Of a stretch of DNA of 64,000 bases, positions 47,799 to 57,617 are shown piece after piece. The stretch's first letter is position 1. Each line of letters begins with the position of its first letter. The DNA is from Jeotgalibacillus haloalkalitolerans. GTDB lineage: Bacteria; Bacillota; Bacilli; Bacillales; Jeotgalibacillaceae. Where the stretch lies: contig NZ_JAXQNN010000002.1 of assembly GCF_034427455.1 (NCBI RefSeq), positions 434,001-498,000 of the forward strand. The letters are read 5' to 3'. Under the pieces are notes generated by a model that saw nothing but the letters and a program-made list of their open reading frames with translations, had not been told where the DNA came from and made no database searches. The position numbers were made by a program, and so were the translations under genes.

Positions 47799-49059
47799 AT
47801 TGCAGATATGCGATATTACCGCCAATCGGTACACTTACAGGCTCATTGAAGTTATATCCTTCAAGAAAACCATCTTCAAGACCCTCAAACCGGACTGCAT
47901 TGATTGAAAAAGATTCGGCAGTCAGCAGAATAGATTCTATCAGCTGTTTTCTTTCCTCCCGGGTTAATTCACTGAGCTCGCCTTCAAATGAAATGGTCAT
48001 TTCCGTGTCAGACAGTTCGTAATTGACGTCTACATTTTCAGGTACAGGTGATTCGTACTGATCATTTGGAACCTGTTCTTCAATTGCAGTCAGTGCTTCC
48101 CCAACTGAATTGTACTGATCATAGCTTTTGGCGTAATAGTAGCTGCCATCCTCATTTTCATATAAGTAAAAACCTTTATTATCTTTATTTAGCGGGAAGG
48201 ATTCCACCTGTCCGAACTCTCCCACTTCAGCCGTTTCATTATTTTCATTAATGATTCTGAACTGACTGTAATCTGAACCAAATGTTTCAGTCAGCACATC
48301 AATCAGAATCGTTGGTGAAGCGCCATCCGTTTTTTCCTCCAGACTGTTAATCATACCTGTAAGCATATTATCTTCTTCGACCATACTTTGACTGACGGGA
48401 TGATAGTCCACAAAACCAAAAGAGGCTTCATCAATTTTGTCTGCCCACTGCTCATACAGAGCTAATGCGGACTGATTTTCATCGCTGCCCGGTACAACAA
48501 TTGTAAACGGGATCACATAAGCATCATTTGTTACCAGTCCCGCTTCAAAATACTGATTTCCACCAAGGTCCTCTCTAAAGAGAATACCTTCACCATCGTC
48601 GATTGTGACAGTCTGTAACTCCGCCTCCTCTTCATTTGCAGGTTCCTGTTCTTCTTCTGCGGCAGCTTCACTGGTCTCTGCAGTTTCTTCACTTTCCCGT
48701 TCAGCGGGTTCAAATACTTCCGTGTTCTGACTCTCAGTGGATTCCTCAGCTGACTCTTCTACTGGTAAATCTTCTACTGATGAATCTTCAGTGGATTCCT
48801 CTGTAAATGGAAGTGCTGTGTCAGAGGCTGACTGCTCTTCGGAAGGAGTATCCTGATTAAACAGTCCAGGCCCAAGTATGATCATTAAAGCAGCAGCTGC
48901 TGTCCCTGCTGCTGCAGGCATCCATGGAAAAGGTTTAACTTTTCTTTGTCTTAATTTCACATGCTGATAAATATCTTCGGGCTGAAGCCGGTTTTTAATC
49001 ACAGGCATATTTTTTAATTGCTTTTCTATTTCCTGATCCGTCCATTTTTGCTTCGTCAT
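47797..49059 (-). CDS. rsiX: Anti-sigma-X factor RsiX
   Basis: Membrane protein that holds SigX inactive. Cytoplasmic N-terminus (WTDQEIEKQLKNMPVIKN), a transmembrane span at about 46-66, a very acidic low-complexity linker (about 75-150), and an extracytoplasmic part with GerMN-like features. 420 residues, longer than the ~368-residue B. subtilis protein, mainly through the linker. Overlaps sigX by four bases. Identification is by position after resE-sigX and N-terminal resemblance. Confidence 0.88.
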   Translation of the reverse strand: MTKQKWTDQEIEKQLKNMPVIKNRLQPEDIYQHVKLRQRKVKPFPWMPAAAGTAAAALMIILGPGLFNQDTPSEEQSASDTALPFTEESTEDSSVEDLPVEESAEESTESQNTEVFEPAERESEETAETSEAAAEEEQEPANEEEAELQTVTIDDGEGILFREDLGGNQYFEAGLVTNDAYVIPFTIVVPGSDENQSALALYEQWADKIDEASFGFVDYHPVSQSMVEEDNMLTGMINSLEEKTDGASPTILIDVLTETFGSDYSQFRIINENNETAEVGEFGQVESFPLNKDNKGFYLYENEDGSYYYAKSYDQYNSVGEALTAIEEQVPNDQYESPVPENVDVNYELSDTEMTISFEGELSELTREERKQLIESILLTAESFSINAVRFEGLEDGFLEGYNFNEPVSVPIGGNIAYLQ

Positions 49060-49577
49060 TTTACTCCCTCCTCTTCCTCTGACATGAGTTCTTTCAGCTT
49101 TTTAATCGCTCTGTGCTGAGTCGTTTTCACTTTACCTTCAGACCACCCGAGCACTTCAGCGGTTTCGCTGATATTTAAATCCTGAATGTATCTTGTAATG
49201 ATGACCATTTTCTGATCAGTGGTGCAGTAGTCCAGACAGGCATAAAGCTTCTTCACCTGTTCATTTTGTTCTGCTAATTCTTCGGGCAGGCGTTCGCTTC
49301 CGGCAATTTCACGCTCACCCCAGTCAAAATGATCCATCACACGCTTCCGGATTGTTTTTTGCTTTCTGAAATAGTCAATCGTAACATTTTTCGCAATAGA
49401 GAATAACCAGGTTTTTTCTGAGCTTTTACCTTCAAAGCGGTGATAGGAATTCATGACTTTAATAAACACTTCCTGAAGCAGATCCTCAGCAGTATCTCTA
49501 TTTTTAACCATATATATTAAAAACTGAAAAACATCCTGTTGATATTCTATATACAGCCTTTTAAAAACGGAGTCCAT
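49056..49577 (-). CDS. sigX: ECF sigma factor SigX
   Basis: 173 residues: region 2 (FQFLIYMVKNRDTAEDLLQE, SWLFSIAKN-type block TWLFSIAKNVTIDYFRKQ) and region 4 (MVIITRYIQDLNISETAEVL, then GWSEGKVKTTQHRAIKKL). In B. subtilis SigX controls cell-surface charge genes. GGGGAGGAG precedes the ATG. An ECF-type promoter lies 30-54 bases upstream, suggesting autoregulation. Confidence 0.93.
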   Translation of the reverse strand: MDSVFKRLYIEYQQDVFQFLIYMVKNRDTAEDLLQEVFIKVMNSYHRFEGKSSEKTWLFSIAKNVTIDYFRKQKTIRKRVMDHFDWGEREIAGSERLPEELAEQNEQVKKLYACLDYCTTDQKMVIITRYIQDLNISETAEVLGWSEGKVKTTQHRAIKKLKELMSEEEEGVK

Positions 49578-49606
49578 GAACCGTCTCCTCCCCGTTCATA
49601 CCATTA

Positions 49607-49631
49607 GTCGTATTTCGATTAAAAAAGTTTC
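49607..49631 (-). promoter_or_regulatory. Predicted SigX-dependent promoter of sigX-rsiX
   Basis: Read leftward: GAAAC (49631-49627), 16 bases, CGAC (49610-49607). This fits the TGWAAC-N16/17-CGWC pattern of SigX except for the missing 5' TG. Confidence 0.55.
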
Positions 49632-49746
49632 TTTTTCAGCACATTTATTAAACTTCAAACTTTAACGCCGGTATAAGTGCTGTTTTTCACATTCTCATTT
49701 TACATGACCTGACATTTCTAATAAACAAAGATTCAAATAATAACAT

Positions 49747-49836
49747 AAAAAAACAGACGGAGTCATGCTATTTATGAACCAAAGTAATCAACTTGCCTAC
49801 TTTACTGTTCATGAAAAGGCATGTCTTCACGTCTGT
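49747..49836 (-). terminator. Long hairpin terminator after resE
   Basis: An interrupted inverted repeat of about 82 bases: CAGACG / CGTCTG, CATGC / GCATG, ATGAAC / GTTCAT and AAAGTA / TACTTT nest in order around an 11-base loop (49787-49797). Read leftward, CCGTCTGTTTTTTT ends it. It is 10-100 bases past the resE stop. Confidence 0.75.
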
Positions 49837-49846
49837 GGCTGCGGAT

Positions 49847-51616
49847 CTAAGAGTGGAAAGGCAGGAAGAATGAGAAAACGGTTCCCTTGTCGACTTTACT
49901 TTCCGCTTTAATTTTACCTTTATGTGCTTCAATCAGATTTTTAACGATGGCAAGCCCAAGCCCTGTTCCTGCTCTTCCGCGGGTTCTCGCTTTATCCGCT
50001 TTGTAAAAGCGCTCAAATATAAATGGCAGATCTTCTTCAGGGATGCCGACCCCGTTATCAATCACGTCAAATCGGATAAACTGATTTTCACGTCTGGTTT
50101 TTATGATGATTTTACCATCAGCCTTTGTATGTCTGATCGCATTATCCAGAAGGTTCGTCAGCACCTGTTCTATTCTGTCAGGATCTATCAGAATGACTGT
50201 TGACTCATTTAGTTCTGTCTCATAGGACAGCATGATATCGTGATCATTGAGTCCAAGTTTAAACTTGGATAAGACTCTTGAGGAGAATTCATTCACCTTT
50301 ACCTCTTCCTTGTTTAACACGATATGACCTGCTTCCATTCTTGCCAGATCAAGCAATTCATTGACAAGTCTGCCCATTCTCAGAGATTCATCATAGATGA
50401 CTTTCGCAATGTCTTTTCTTTCCTCATCACTTTGGGGGATATCATCAATAATGGCTTCACTGTAACCCTGCAGCATTGATATCGGCGTACGGAGTTCATG
50501 TGACACATTCGCTATAAAGTCTTTTCTAAGCGTTTCAAGCTTTCTTTCCTCTGTCATATCCCTGAGAACTGCAACGGCTCCCCTGACTGTCTGGCCGCTA
50601 TACAGAGGGCTTATAATCGCAGCATAAGAACGCCCGTTTACTTCAAGCTCCCCAACCTGTTCTTCATTTGTTTGCATGACTTCTTTAATCAGCTGCTCAA
50701 TGGTTGGCGGCAGGGCCAGCTTTGTGTAGCCATCCTGCTCATCATACCAGTTTTGTAAGAACCGTTCTGCCGGCGGATTTGATACCAGTACGGTCAAATC
50801 CTTATTAAATGTAATTACACCATCTGCCATTGAACTGAGCACACTGGAGAGCTGTTCTTTCTCCTGACTGAGAGCATCAAGGTGATGTTTCAGCTGTCTG
50901 CCCATCTGATTAAATGCAGTAGCCAACTCTCCAATTTCATCATTAGATAGAATCGGAACCTTTGTATCAAATTTTCCTCTTGCAACTTCAAAAGCACCTT
51001 CACGCATTTTTCTGAGCGGTGCTGTGATCCTCGTTGAAAGGAAAAATGCAAAAATGGTTGTCAGGATGATCGCAATAGCAGCTGCGAGAATGATCAGACG
51101 GGTGGTCTGCTCAGTGGTCTGCTGGATCGCTTCAAGGGACTGATACACATAAACCGCTCCTGCAGCTTCTCCATTTGCATTCAACACAGGGGCACCAACA
51201 ATCATTATATTGTTGTAGCGGTTATCAAAATCCTCACCTGATGGAAACTCATCCTGAACCACCGTTCCATCGGCATAGACCCTGTCCATTAATTGACTGT
51301 TATTGATCGCCCGCAGTGTATCACGATAGGATAATTCATCTGAGTAAAAAACAATATCATCATTCATTTCAACAACTGAATGTACCGGATCATCCAGCAC
51401 CTCAGCAACAATCTGAATGCTCATATCCAGGTCATCATGGTCTTCTAAAATACTTGCTGATTTTTGAGCCTCATACCTTAAAGTCTCTTCTACTTCCTCC
51501 ACATGATAATTTTGGAAAAATTCCAGCAGTAAGATTGTCAGGATAAATAAAACAAAGCAGACAAGCAGCAGAATTGTCATCCACAGCTTGCCTACTACGC
51601 TTCTCCAGATTCTCAT
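49847..51616 (-). CDS. resE: Sensor histidine kinase ResE
   Basis: Redox-responsive kinase for ResD. Two membrane spans (about 10-32 and 172-193), HAMP (about 194-246), PAS (about 260-365, SSMADGVITFNKDLTVLVSN), HisKA with SHELRTPISMLQGY, and HATPase with DNAIRHT, DNGVGIPEED and GTGLGLAIVKNL. 589 residues. Overlaps resD by four bases. Confidence 0.95.
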   Translation of the reverse strand: MRIWRSVVGKLWMTILLLVCFVLFILTILLLEFFQNYHVEEVEETLRYEAQKSASILEDHDDLDMSIQIVAEVLDDPVHSVVEMNDDIVFYSDELSYRDTLRAINNSQLMDRVYADGTVVQDEFPSGEDFDNRYNNIMIVGAPVLNANGEAAGAVYVYQSLEAIQQTTEQTTRLIILAAAIAIILTTIFAFFLSTRITAPLRKMREGAFEVARGKFDTKVPILSNDEIGELATAFNQMGRQLKHHLDALSQEKEQLSSVLSSMADGVITFNKDLTVLVSNPPAERFLQNWYDEQDGYTKLALPPTIEQLIKEVMQTNEEQVGELEVNGRSYAAIISPLYSGQTVRGAVAVLRDMTEERKLETLRKDFIANVSHELRTPISMLQGYSEAIIDDIPQSDEERKDIAKVIYDESLRMGRLVNELLDLARMEAGHIVLNKEEVKVNEFSSRVLSKFKLGLNDHDIMLSYETELNESTVILIDPDRIEQVLTNLLDNAIRHTKADGKIIIKTRRENQFIRFDVIDNGVGIPEEDLPFIFERFYKADKARTRGRAGTGLGLAIVKNLIEAHKGKIKAESKVDKGTVFSFFLPFHS

Positions 51617-52326
51617 TCGTCAACCTCAAACTTATATCCTACTCCCCAGACTGTCACAATCATTTTTCCGGCTTTCTCAGACACTCTGTTCAGCTTTTCG
51701 CGCAGTCTTTTCACATGCGTATCTACTGTTCTCAGATCACCGAAAAACTCATAATGCCATACTTCTTTTAACAGTTGTTCTCTGTCATATACTTTATCAG
51801 GACTCTTTGCTAAAAATAACAGGAGTTCATATTCTTTTGGCGTCAATGTGACTTCATGACCGTCTGCAGTGACGCGGTGTGCATCATTGTCAATGACCAG
51901 ATGATTATAGGCGATCATATCTTTTGCTTTCGTGTCAGTATTAACAAAACTGCTTGTCGCAGTTCTTCTTAAAAGTGCCTTCACACGGAGTACGACTTCA
52001 CGCGGGCTGAATGGCTTAACAATATAATCGTCTGTGCCAACTTCAAATCCCTGTACGCGGTTTGCTTCTTCGCCTTTAGCAGTCAGCATGATGACCGGCG
52101 TTGTTTTCGTTTCCCGCAGTTCTTTACACACTTCGATTCCATCTTTTCCAGGCATCATTAAATCAAGCAGGATACAGTCAAAATCTTCTTCAAGGGCTTT
52201 TTTAAGTGCTTTCTCACCGTCTTCAGCTTCTTCTATCGTGTAACCTTCACGCTCAAGATACATTTTTAACAGCCTGCGGATTCTTTCTTCATCATCAACT
52301 ACAAGAATATGACCAAGTTCATTCAT
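51613..52326 (-). CDS. resD: Response regulator ResD
   Basis: OmpR-family activator of aerobic and anaerobic respiration genes, including resABC and qcrABC in B. subtilis. Receiver domain with DDEE at 11-14, phospho-Asp in DCILLDLMMPG, Lys in YIVKPFSPRE; winged-helix DNA-binding C-terminus (TPKEYELLLFLAKSPDKVYD, RTVDTHVKRLREKL). 237 residues. Confidence 0.96.
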   Translation of the reverse strand: MNELGHILVVDDEERIRRLLKMYLEREGYTIEEAEDGEKALKKALEEDFDCILLDLMMPGKDGIEVCKELRETKTTPVIMLTAKGEEANRVQGFEVGTDDYIVKPFSPREVVLRVKALLRRTATSSFVNTDTKAKDMIAYNHLVIDNDAHRVTADGHEVTLTPKEYELLLFLAKSPDKVYDREQLLKEVWHYEFFGDLRTVDTHVKRLREKLNRVSEKAGKMIVTVWGVGYKFEVDE

Positions 52327-52360
52327 TGAAGATCCCCCTCATCGGATATGTATTTAAAAG

Positions 52361-52391
52361 AAGAGCCTGGGACAAAAGTGTCTCGGCTCTT
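52361..52391 (-). terminator. Terminator between resC and resD
   Basis: AAGAGCCTGGGACA and TGTCTCGGCTCTT pair (one G-T mismatch). It resembles the aroA terminator. Partial readthrough into resDE is likely, since the two blocks act together. Confidence 0.75.
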
Positions 52392-52456
52392 AAAATCGTT
52401 TCGCTGCGCTTCACTTGAATTTCATTTAGAAAATTAGCTACTTTTTTTCTTGATGT

Positions 52457-53644
52457 TTAAGCGTAAGAGTGTAAACCTGCAATAATTAAGTTGACTGCTA
52501 CCAGGTTAAACATAATAATAGCAAATCCAATTACTGCAAGCCAGGCTGAACGGTTTCCTTCCCAACCTCGTGATAGTCTCAGGTGAAGGAATGCTGCATA
52601 AAACAGCCAGGTAATAAGGGCCCATACTTCTTTTGGGTCCCATCCCCAGAAGCGTGTCCAGGCAATCTGTGCCCAGATCATCGCAAAGACCAATCCTCCG
52701 AGTGTGAATACCGGAAATCCGATTAACACTGAACGGTAGCCGATTTCATCAAGCATGTCAAGATTAGCTTTTCTGACAAGCGGCTGAAATAATGCCGCAA
52801 CTTTCTTTCGTGTGATTAACCTGATCAATAAGTATAAAATTGCACCTACTCCAACTGACCAGATTACTGTATTCAGTCTTGGCGCATTAACAAGTGCGTG
52901 CATCTCAAGCCCTGTTGAGAAAGCTCCTTCTGTCAGTAATTCACCTTCGTTTGGTGTGACAAGGGCAGGCATTGCATATTGTACAACGGTTTCTTCCTCA
53001 TCTGCGTTAACAAATGTAAATTCTGATTCATATCCCGCAATTGAGAAAGTCGTTGCACTGATGACAAATCCTACAACAAGAATGATACTGAACATGATTG
53101 CTTCAAGCCAGAATGCCTGCTTACCGCCTTTTGAAAGGTCAATATCTTTTAAAAGGAAAATCAGTCCTGCAACAAAGCTGATCGCAAGAATAGCTTCTCC
53201 TGCGGCTACTGTTGAGACGTGAATCGCAAGCCAGTCACTCTGTAAAGCCGGAATCAGCGGTGAGATATCTCTTGGGAACATACTTGAGTACGCAATGATC
53301 AGCAGTGCGATCGGTAATGCAAATACACCAAGCACATGCAACTTATAGATAAAATAAATAATGATAAATGATGCAACCAGCATCATTGAGAAAAACGTGA
53401 TGAATTCAAACAGATTACTTACAGGCGCATGACCTGAAGCAATCCATCGTGTTATAAAATACCCAAGCTGTGCTGCAAAACCGATCAGTGTAATTGTGAT
53501 ACCGATTGTAGCCCATCTGTTTTTACCGGTTTGGTTCGTATGTTTTTTAGATTTAATAGATCCTGCAAAAAACACTGTTGCTACTAGATACAGTAGAAAC
53601 GCTGTATAAAGCAGGGTACTACTTATGCTGGCGAGTTGTGTCAC
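52457..53644 (-). CDS. resC: Cytochrome c biogenesis protein ResC (CcsA type)
   Basis: With ResB, transfers haem to apocytochrome c outside the membrane (System II). About eight membrane spans; the haem-handling tryptophan-rich motif is [20 protein letters not shown] (CcsA WWD-like) near residue 340, with conserved histidines in [10 protein letters not shown]-adjacent regions. 395 residues from GTG 53644, nine to ten bases after GAAGGAGG. Overlaps resB by 26 bases. Confidence 0.93.
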   Translation of the reverse strand: MTQLASISSTLLYTAFLLYLVATVFFAGSIKSKKHTNQTGKNRWATIGITITLIGFAAQLGYFITRWIASGHAPVSNLFEFITFFSMMLVASFIIIYFIYKLHVLGVFALPIALLIIAYSSMFPRDISPLIPALQSDWLAIHVSTVAAGEAILAISFVAGLIFLLKDIDLSKGGKQAFWLEAIMFSIILVVGFVISATTFSIAGYESEFTFVNADEEETVVQYAMPALVTPNEGELLTEGAFSTGLEMHALVNAPRLNTVIWSVGVGAILYLLIRLITRKKVAALFQPLVRKANLDMLDEIGYRSVLIGFPVFTLGGLVFAMIWAQIAWTRFWGWDPKEVWALITWLFYAAFLHLRLSRGWEGNRSAWLAVIGFAIIMFNLVAVNLIIAGLHSYA

Positions 53645-55301
53645 TTTCTTTTTCCTCCTTCGCATTGCTGTCGGATTCTTTCAGCTCATGATGGTCCTCA
53701 GGCTGATCGAGTCCTGCATGTTCAAATGCCGGAGCAATGTCTTTTTTCAATCCGTACCAGTTTTTATTTGTATGCCCTGCTGCATGTAATGTCCCGTCAG
53801 ATGCCTGTTTGATCCAGATTCTTCTGTGGTTCCAATATGATCCCACAACGACGCCAAACATAAAAATAGCGCCTCCAAGGGCCAGTATCCACAATGTTAA
53901 ATCTTTTCTTACAGTTAAACCGGACAGGTCTCTCGTTTCGATCCCGTTAAAGCTGATCTTATAATCATTTTCACCCAGCGGCTCCAGGTTTTCCTGAATT
54001 GCTACGAAAGCGACCTCTCCATCCGGATGTTCAGGTGAGATCATTTCAAATAAAAATGCAGGGTTGTTTGGAAGTGGAGATGCAGATTGTGGCTCACCAT
54101 TATCAAACCCGCTGAAATCAGGATAATAACCTGTTAATTCTACAGAGTATCCCTCATCAAGTTCATACACACCTGAAGTTTCAGGAGAAAACAGATCCAC
54201 TGTAAACTCACCCATTGACTCGCCAGTTTCTTTGTTATCCATTCTGAAAGTCATTTTATAAAGTTCATTTTCAATATAATCGGTTTGATAAAGTGCAAAC
54301 TGATCAAATTTCATTGGAACATTTACCTGGATCGCATGATGATCCACTTCTGTCAGTTCATCCTGTGAACCGGCGACTGCATTTTCATCTCTTTTATAAA
54401 GGATTGCATCTGTCTGGAAGTTCTTCGCAATGGCACCGGTACGCTGGATCGTCTGATCAAATACTTCCGAATCGCCTTCCTGATATGTTTCTAGTGTAAA
54501 ACCTTCATTTTTCAGGAAGTATTCCTGACCGGTACCAGGGATTGATCTTGTTTCTCCTTCACGGATCCACAAAATTTCATCCACATACATACCCGGAACG
54601 AACCTCAGCATCGCACCAATCAGGAAAATAATCAGCCCGGTATGATTGATATAAGGGCCCCATCTTGAAAACTGATTTTTCTCTGCCAGAAGATGTCCGT
54701 TTTCCTGTCTTACTTTATAGCGTCTTTTTTTCAGGCCTTCATTCAGGCGGTCAAGAACGTCGGAAGAAGCCTTCCCTTCATATGAAGAGTAAATACGCTG
54801 TCTTTTCAGAAAAGAATCATGCCGCTCTACTCTTTGTTTCTTAAGTGCTTTGTAAAGTGGTATACCCCGGTCCAGACTCGCAATAATAATTGAGGTACCA
54901 ATTGCGGCTACAAGCAGCATAAACCACCACGAACCGTAAAGATCATGGAAGCCAAGTACATAATAGATTTTCCCCGGCAGTCCGTAACGGCTCTCGTAAT
55001 ACTCAACTGCAGGTACATTTTGAGGAATAAAAAACTCCTGCGGGAAAATGGTCCCGATTGCTGAGGCAATCAGTGTGATGACAATAAGTGACACACCCAC
55101 TTTAACTGACGAAAAGAAATTCCATATCTTATCAATGATTGATGTATGGTATGTCTGGGATCTTCTTGCCATCCCCTCATAACGCATGACATCATGCGTT
55201 TTACGTTTTGCAGCTTTTTCAGTCAGCGTTCTTCCACAGGCCTGACATAATTCTGAGCCTTCAGGATTCTCGTGACCGCATTGACATATTATTTTACTCA
55301 T
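53619..55301 (-). CDS. resB: Cytochrome c biogenesis protein ResB (Ccs1 type)
   Basis: 560 residues. N-terminal zinc-ribbon-like [18 protein letters not shown], then membrane spans at about 70-90, 130-150 and 215-232, a large extracytoplasmic domain, and a last span near 485. The segment [20 protein letters not shown] carries a conserved His, a likely haem ligand. Highly like B. subtilis ResB. Overlaps resA by four bases. Confidence 0.95.
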   Translation of the reverse strand: MSKIICQCGHENPEGSELCQACGRTLTEKAAKRKTHDVMRYEGMARRSQTYHTSIIDKIWNFFSSVKVGVSLIVITLIASAIGTIFPQEFFIPQNVPAVEYYESRYGLPGKIYYVLGFHDLYGSWWFMLLVAAIGTSIIIASLDRGIPLYKALKKQRVERHDSFLKRQRIYSSYEGKASSDVLDRLNEGLKKRRYKVRQENGHLLAEKNQFSRWGPYINHTGLIIFLIGAMLRFVPGMYVDEILWIREGETRSIPGTGQEYFLKNEGFTLETYQEGDSEVFDQTIQRTGAIAKNFQTDAILYKRDENAVAGSQDELTEVDHHAIQVNVPMKFDQFALYQTDYIENELYKMTFRMDNKETGESMGEFTVDLFSPETSGVYELDEGYSVELTGYYPDFSGFDNGEPQSASPLPNNPAFLFEMISPEHPDGEVAFVAIQENLEPLGENDYKISFNGIETRDLSGLTVRKDLTLWILALGGAIFMFGVVVGSYWNHRRIWIKQASDGTLHAAGHTNKNWYGLKKDIAPAFEHAGLDQPEDHHELKESDSNAKEEKESDTTRQHK

Positions 55302-55852
55302 TCAGAAGACTCCTGACTATCAGGTTTAATCATTTCCATGTAGGATTTCACGTCTTCTTCCGTCATTTCACCTTTAATTACTTTAATAATTTCACCCTCA
55401 GGATTCACTAACAATGTCGTCGGAAGCGGTCCTATTGAGTAAGCATCCATTACATCTCTGTTTACATCTCTGACTACCGGAAATGTCAGACCGTATTCAT
55501 CAGCAAAGTTTGCAACCTTAAACTCTGACTCTCCTACATTAACCGCAAGAACCTCGATTCCCTGGTCTTGATAAACCTCGTATTGATTTTGCATGTACGG
55601 GAACTCTTTCTCACATGGCTTACACCAGGTTCCCCAGAAATTTAAAAATACACCCTGACCTTTATAATCAGATAGCTGATGTGTTTCCCCATTCAAATCC
55701 TCAAGCTTGAAATCAGGTGCCTGATCACCAGCTCCCACTAGCAGTCTTTCATCTCCTGCCACACTGGAGTAGATTGTGTATGATATTGCTGCCAGCAGCA
55801 CTGCAAGAATAGAGACACGCATGATCAGCCTCTGCTTTTTTTTCTTACTCAC
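55298..55852 (-). CDS. resA: Thiol-disulfide oxidoreductase ResA
   Basis: Membrane-anchored thioredoxin-fold protein that reduces apocytochrome c. Anchor at about 12-30, then WGTWCKPCEKEFPYM with the active-site CKPC near residue 74-77. 184 residues. First gene of resABC; a strong extended -10 lies upstream. Confidence 0.96.
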   Translation of the reverse strand: MSKKKKQRLIMRVSILAVLLAAISYTIYSSVAGDERLLVGAGDQAPDFKLEDLNGETHQLSDYKGQGVFLNFWGTWCKPCEKEFPYMQNQYEVYQDQGIEVLAVNVGESEFKVANFADEYGLTFPVVRDVNRDVMDAYSIGPLPTTLLVNPEGEIIKVIKGEMTEEDVKSYMEMIKPDSQESSE

Positions 55853-55896
55853 ATTTGCTACCCCCTTTAATGCAAAAATCCTATCGTTTCATTGTC

Positions 55897-55902
55897 ATTA
55901 TA
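55897..55902 (-). promoter_or_regulatory. Predicted resA promoter (extended -10) with ResD-like motifs
   Basis: Read leftward TGCTATAAT, 45 bases before resA, with no good -35. TGTGAAT-like sequences nearby (55904-55912 read leftward, and TGTGAAACT at 55945-55953 on plus) resemble ResD boxes, so activation by ResD is plausible. Confidence 0.4.
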
Positions 55903-55955
55903 GCATTCACAGGAATAGGACTAGCGTAAAGTATTTGAATGAACTGTGAAACTTA

Positions 55956-56687
55956 TCAGTTGTTCTGACCACTTTCAGCAAGCGCTCTCAGCTGCTTTAC
56001 TTCATGTGGTGTCAGCTCTCTCGCTTCCCCTGCATTTAAACCTGTTAAATGGAGAAAACCGTATCTTTCTCTTTTCAGTTTCTGCACTGGGTGTCCAACT
56101 GATTCAAGCATTCTTCTTACCTGCCGGTTACGGCCTTCATGAATCGTCATCTCGATAATCGTTTTATCCTTCTGCTTATCAGCTGAAATCACTTTTGCCC
56201 TTGCAGGAGCAGTCATACCGTCTTCAAGTTTAATTCCTTTTTCAAGTTTTTTGATGGTTTCCCGCTTTACAAGTCCCTTTACTCTTGCAATATAGGTTTT
56301 TGGCACTTCATATTTCGGGTGAGTCAGCAAATTCGCGAATTCACCATCATTTGTTAATAAAAGTAATCCTGATGTATCATAATCCAGTCTGCCTACAGGA
56401 TAGATTCTTTCCTCAACGTGCTGAAAGAAATCAGTTACTACTTTACGGTCTTTGTCATCGCTTACTGCTGAAATAACGCCTGAAGGCTTATAAAATAAGT
56501 AGTAGACTTTGTTTTCGCGTTCGATCTTTATGCCCTCAACTTCAATTTTATCGGATGATGTCACTTTCGTACCAAGCTCAGTTACAGTTTTACCATTCAC
56601 TTTCACTTTTCCCTGTACAATTAATTCTTCAGCTTTTCTGCGTGACGCCACACCTGCATGCGCAATCACTTTTTGTAATCTTTCCAT
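55956..56687 (-). CDS. rluB: 23S rRNA pseudouridine synthase RluB
   Basis: Modifies 23S rRNA helix 89. N-terminal S4 domain (RLQKVIAHAGVASRRKAEEL), then the RsuA/RluB-type catalytic GRLDYDTSGLLLLTNDG with the catalytic Asp near residue 100, and HEGRNRQVRRML. 243 residues. Faces away from the scpA operon. Confidence 0.96.
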   Translation of the reverse strand: MERLQKVIAHAGVASRRKAEELIVQGKVKVNGKTVTELGTKVTSSDKIEVEGIKIERENKVYYLFYKPSGVISAVSDDKDRKVVTDFFQHVEERIYPVGRLDYDTSGLLLLTNDGEFANLLTHPKYEVPKTYIARVKGLVKRETIKKLEKGIKLEDGMTAPARAKVISADKQKDKTIIEMTIHEGRNRQVRRMLESVGHPVQKLKRERYGFLHLTGLNAGEARELTPHEVKQLRALAESGQNN

Positions 56688-56781
56688 TTCTTACACCTCT
56701 TCATTTGATCTGCTTCTTACAGCATTATGTCACATATATGATCAAAAGCAAATCAGGACATAACAAAACAGGGAATAACGG

Positions 56782-56810
56782 TTGGAAGTCGCGTTTTCTT
56801 CAGATATAAT
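56782..56810 (+). promoter_or_regulatory. Predicted SigA promoter of scpA-scpB
   Basis: TTGGAA (56782-56787), 17-base spacer, TATAAT (56805-56810), about 52 bases before scpA. Confidence 0.75.
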
Positions 56811-56861
56811 TAGCAATATTGAGGAATCTCAGCAACATTGCTGTAAGAAAATGGTGAGAAC

Positions 56862-57617
56862 ATGGAATATACAGTGAAACTTGATGCCTTTGAAGGTCCG
56901 CTTGATCTTCTTCTGCATTTAATACAAGGTCTTGAAATCGATATTTATGATATTCCGATGGCGGAAATATCTGAGCAGTACACGTTGTATATCAAGGCAA
57001 TGAGTGTACTTGAATTAAATACAGCAAGTGAATATCTGGTGATGGCTGCAACCCTAATGTCCATTAAAAGTCGGATGCTTTTGCCGAAACAGGAAGAGCA
57101 CTGGGAAGAGGATCAGGATTTTGAAGAAGATCCGCGTGAAGAGCTCGTGGAAAAACTGATTGAGTATCGAAAATATAAAAAGGCAGCTACCGATTTAAAG
57201 GAAAAAGAAACTGAAAGAAGCATGTATTTCACAAAGCCGCCTGAAGATCTCACTAGTTATTCACAGCCTGTCGATTCAGGTGAAAAAACTCAGATTGACC
57301 TCCATGATTTAATTGGAGCTTTTAATAAACTAATGAGGCGGAAAAAGATTAAACAACCGATGTCAACAAGAATCACAAGGCAGGAAATTTCCATTGAAAA
57401 GAGAATGTCAGAAATTCTCGAGACAATCCGCTCACACAGATCACCAAAACCATTTTCCGCACTTTTTCCGGTAGCAGAGAAGCCGCACATGGTTGTATCT
57501 TTTTTAGCGGTGCTGGAATTAGTTAAAAGGCAGGAAATTCATATTAAACAGGATCATAATTTTTCAGAAATCATGGTTGAAAGTATTGAAGGAGTGTCAT
57601 TAGTTGGCCAAGTCTAA
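56862..57617 (+). CDS. scpA: Segregation and condensation protein A (kleisin)
   Basis: Kleisin of the SMC-ScpAB condensin. The N-terminal block VKLDAFEGPLDLLLHLIQGL binds the SMC neck; MAATLMSIKSRMLLPKQ follows; the C-terminal winged helix (FLAVLELVKRQEIHIKQ) binds the SMC head. 251 residues. Overlaps scpB by 14 bases. Confidence 0.97.
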   Translation: MEYTVKLDAFEGPLDLLLHLIQGLEIDIYDIPMAEISEQYTLYIKAMSVLELNTASEYLVMAATLMSIKSRMLLPKQEEHWEEDQDFEEDPREELVEKLIEYRKYKKAATDLKEKETERSMYFTKPPEDLTSYSQPVDSGEKTQIDLHDLIGAFNKLMRRKKIKQPMSTRITRQEISIEKRMSEILETIRSHRSPKPFSALFPVAEKPHMVVSFLAVLELVKRQEIHIKQDHNFSEIMVESIEGVSLVGQV

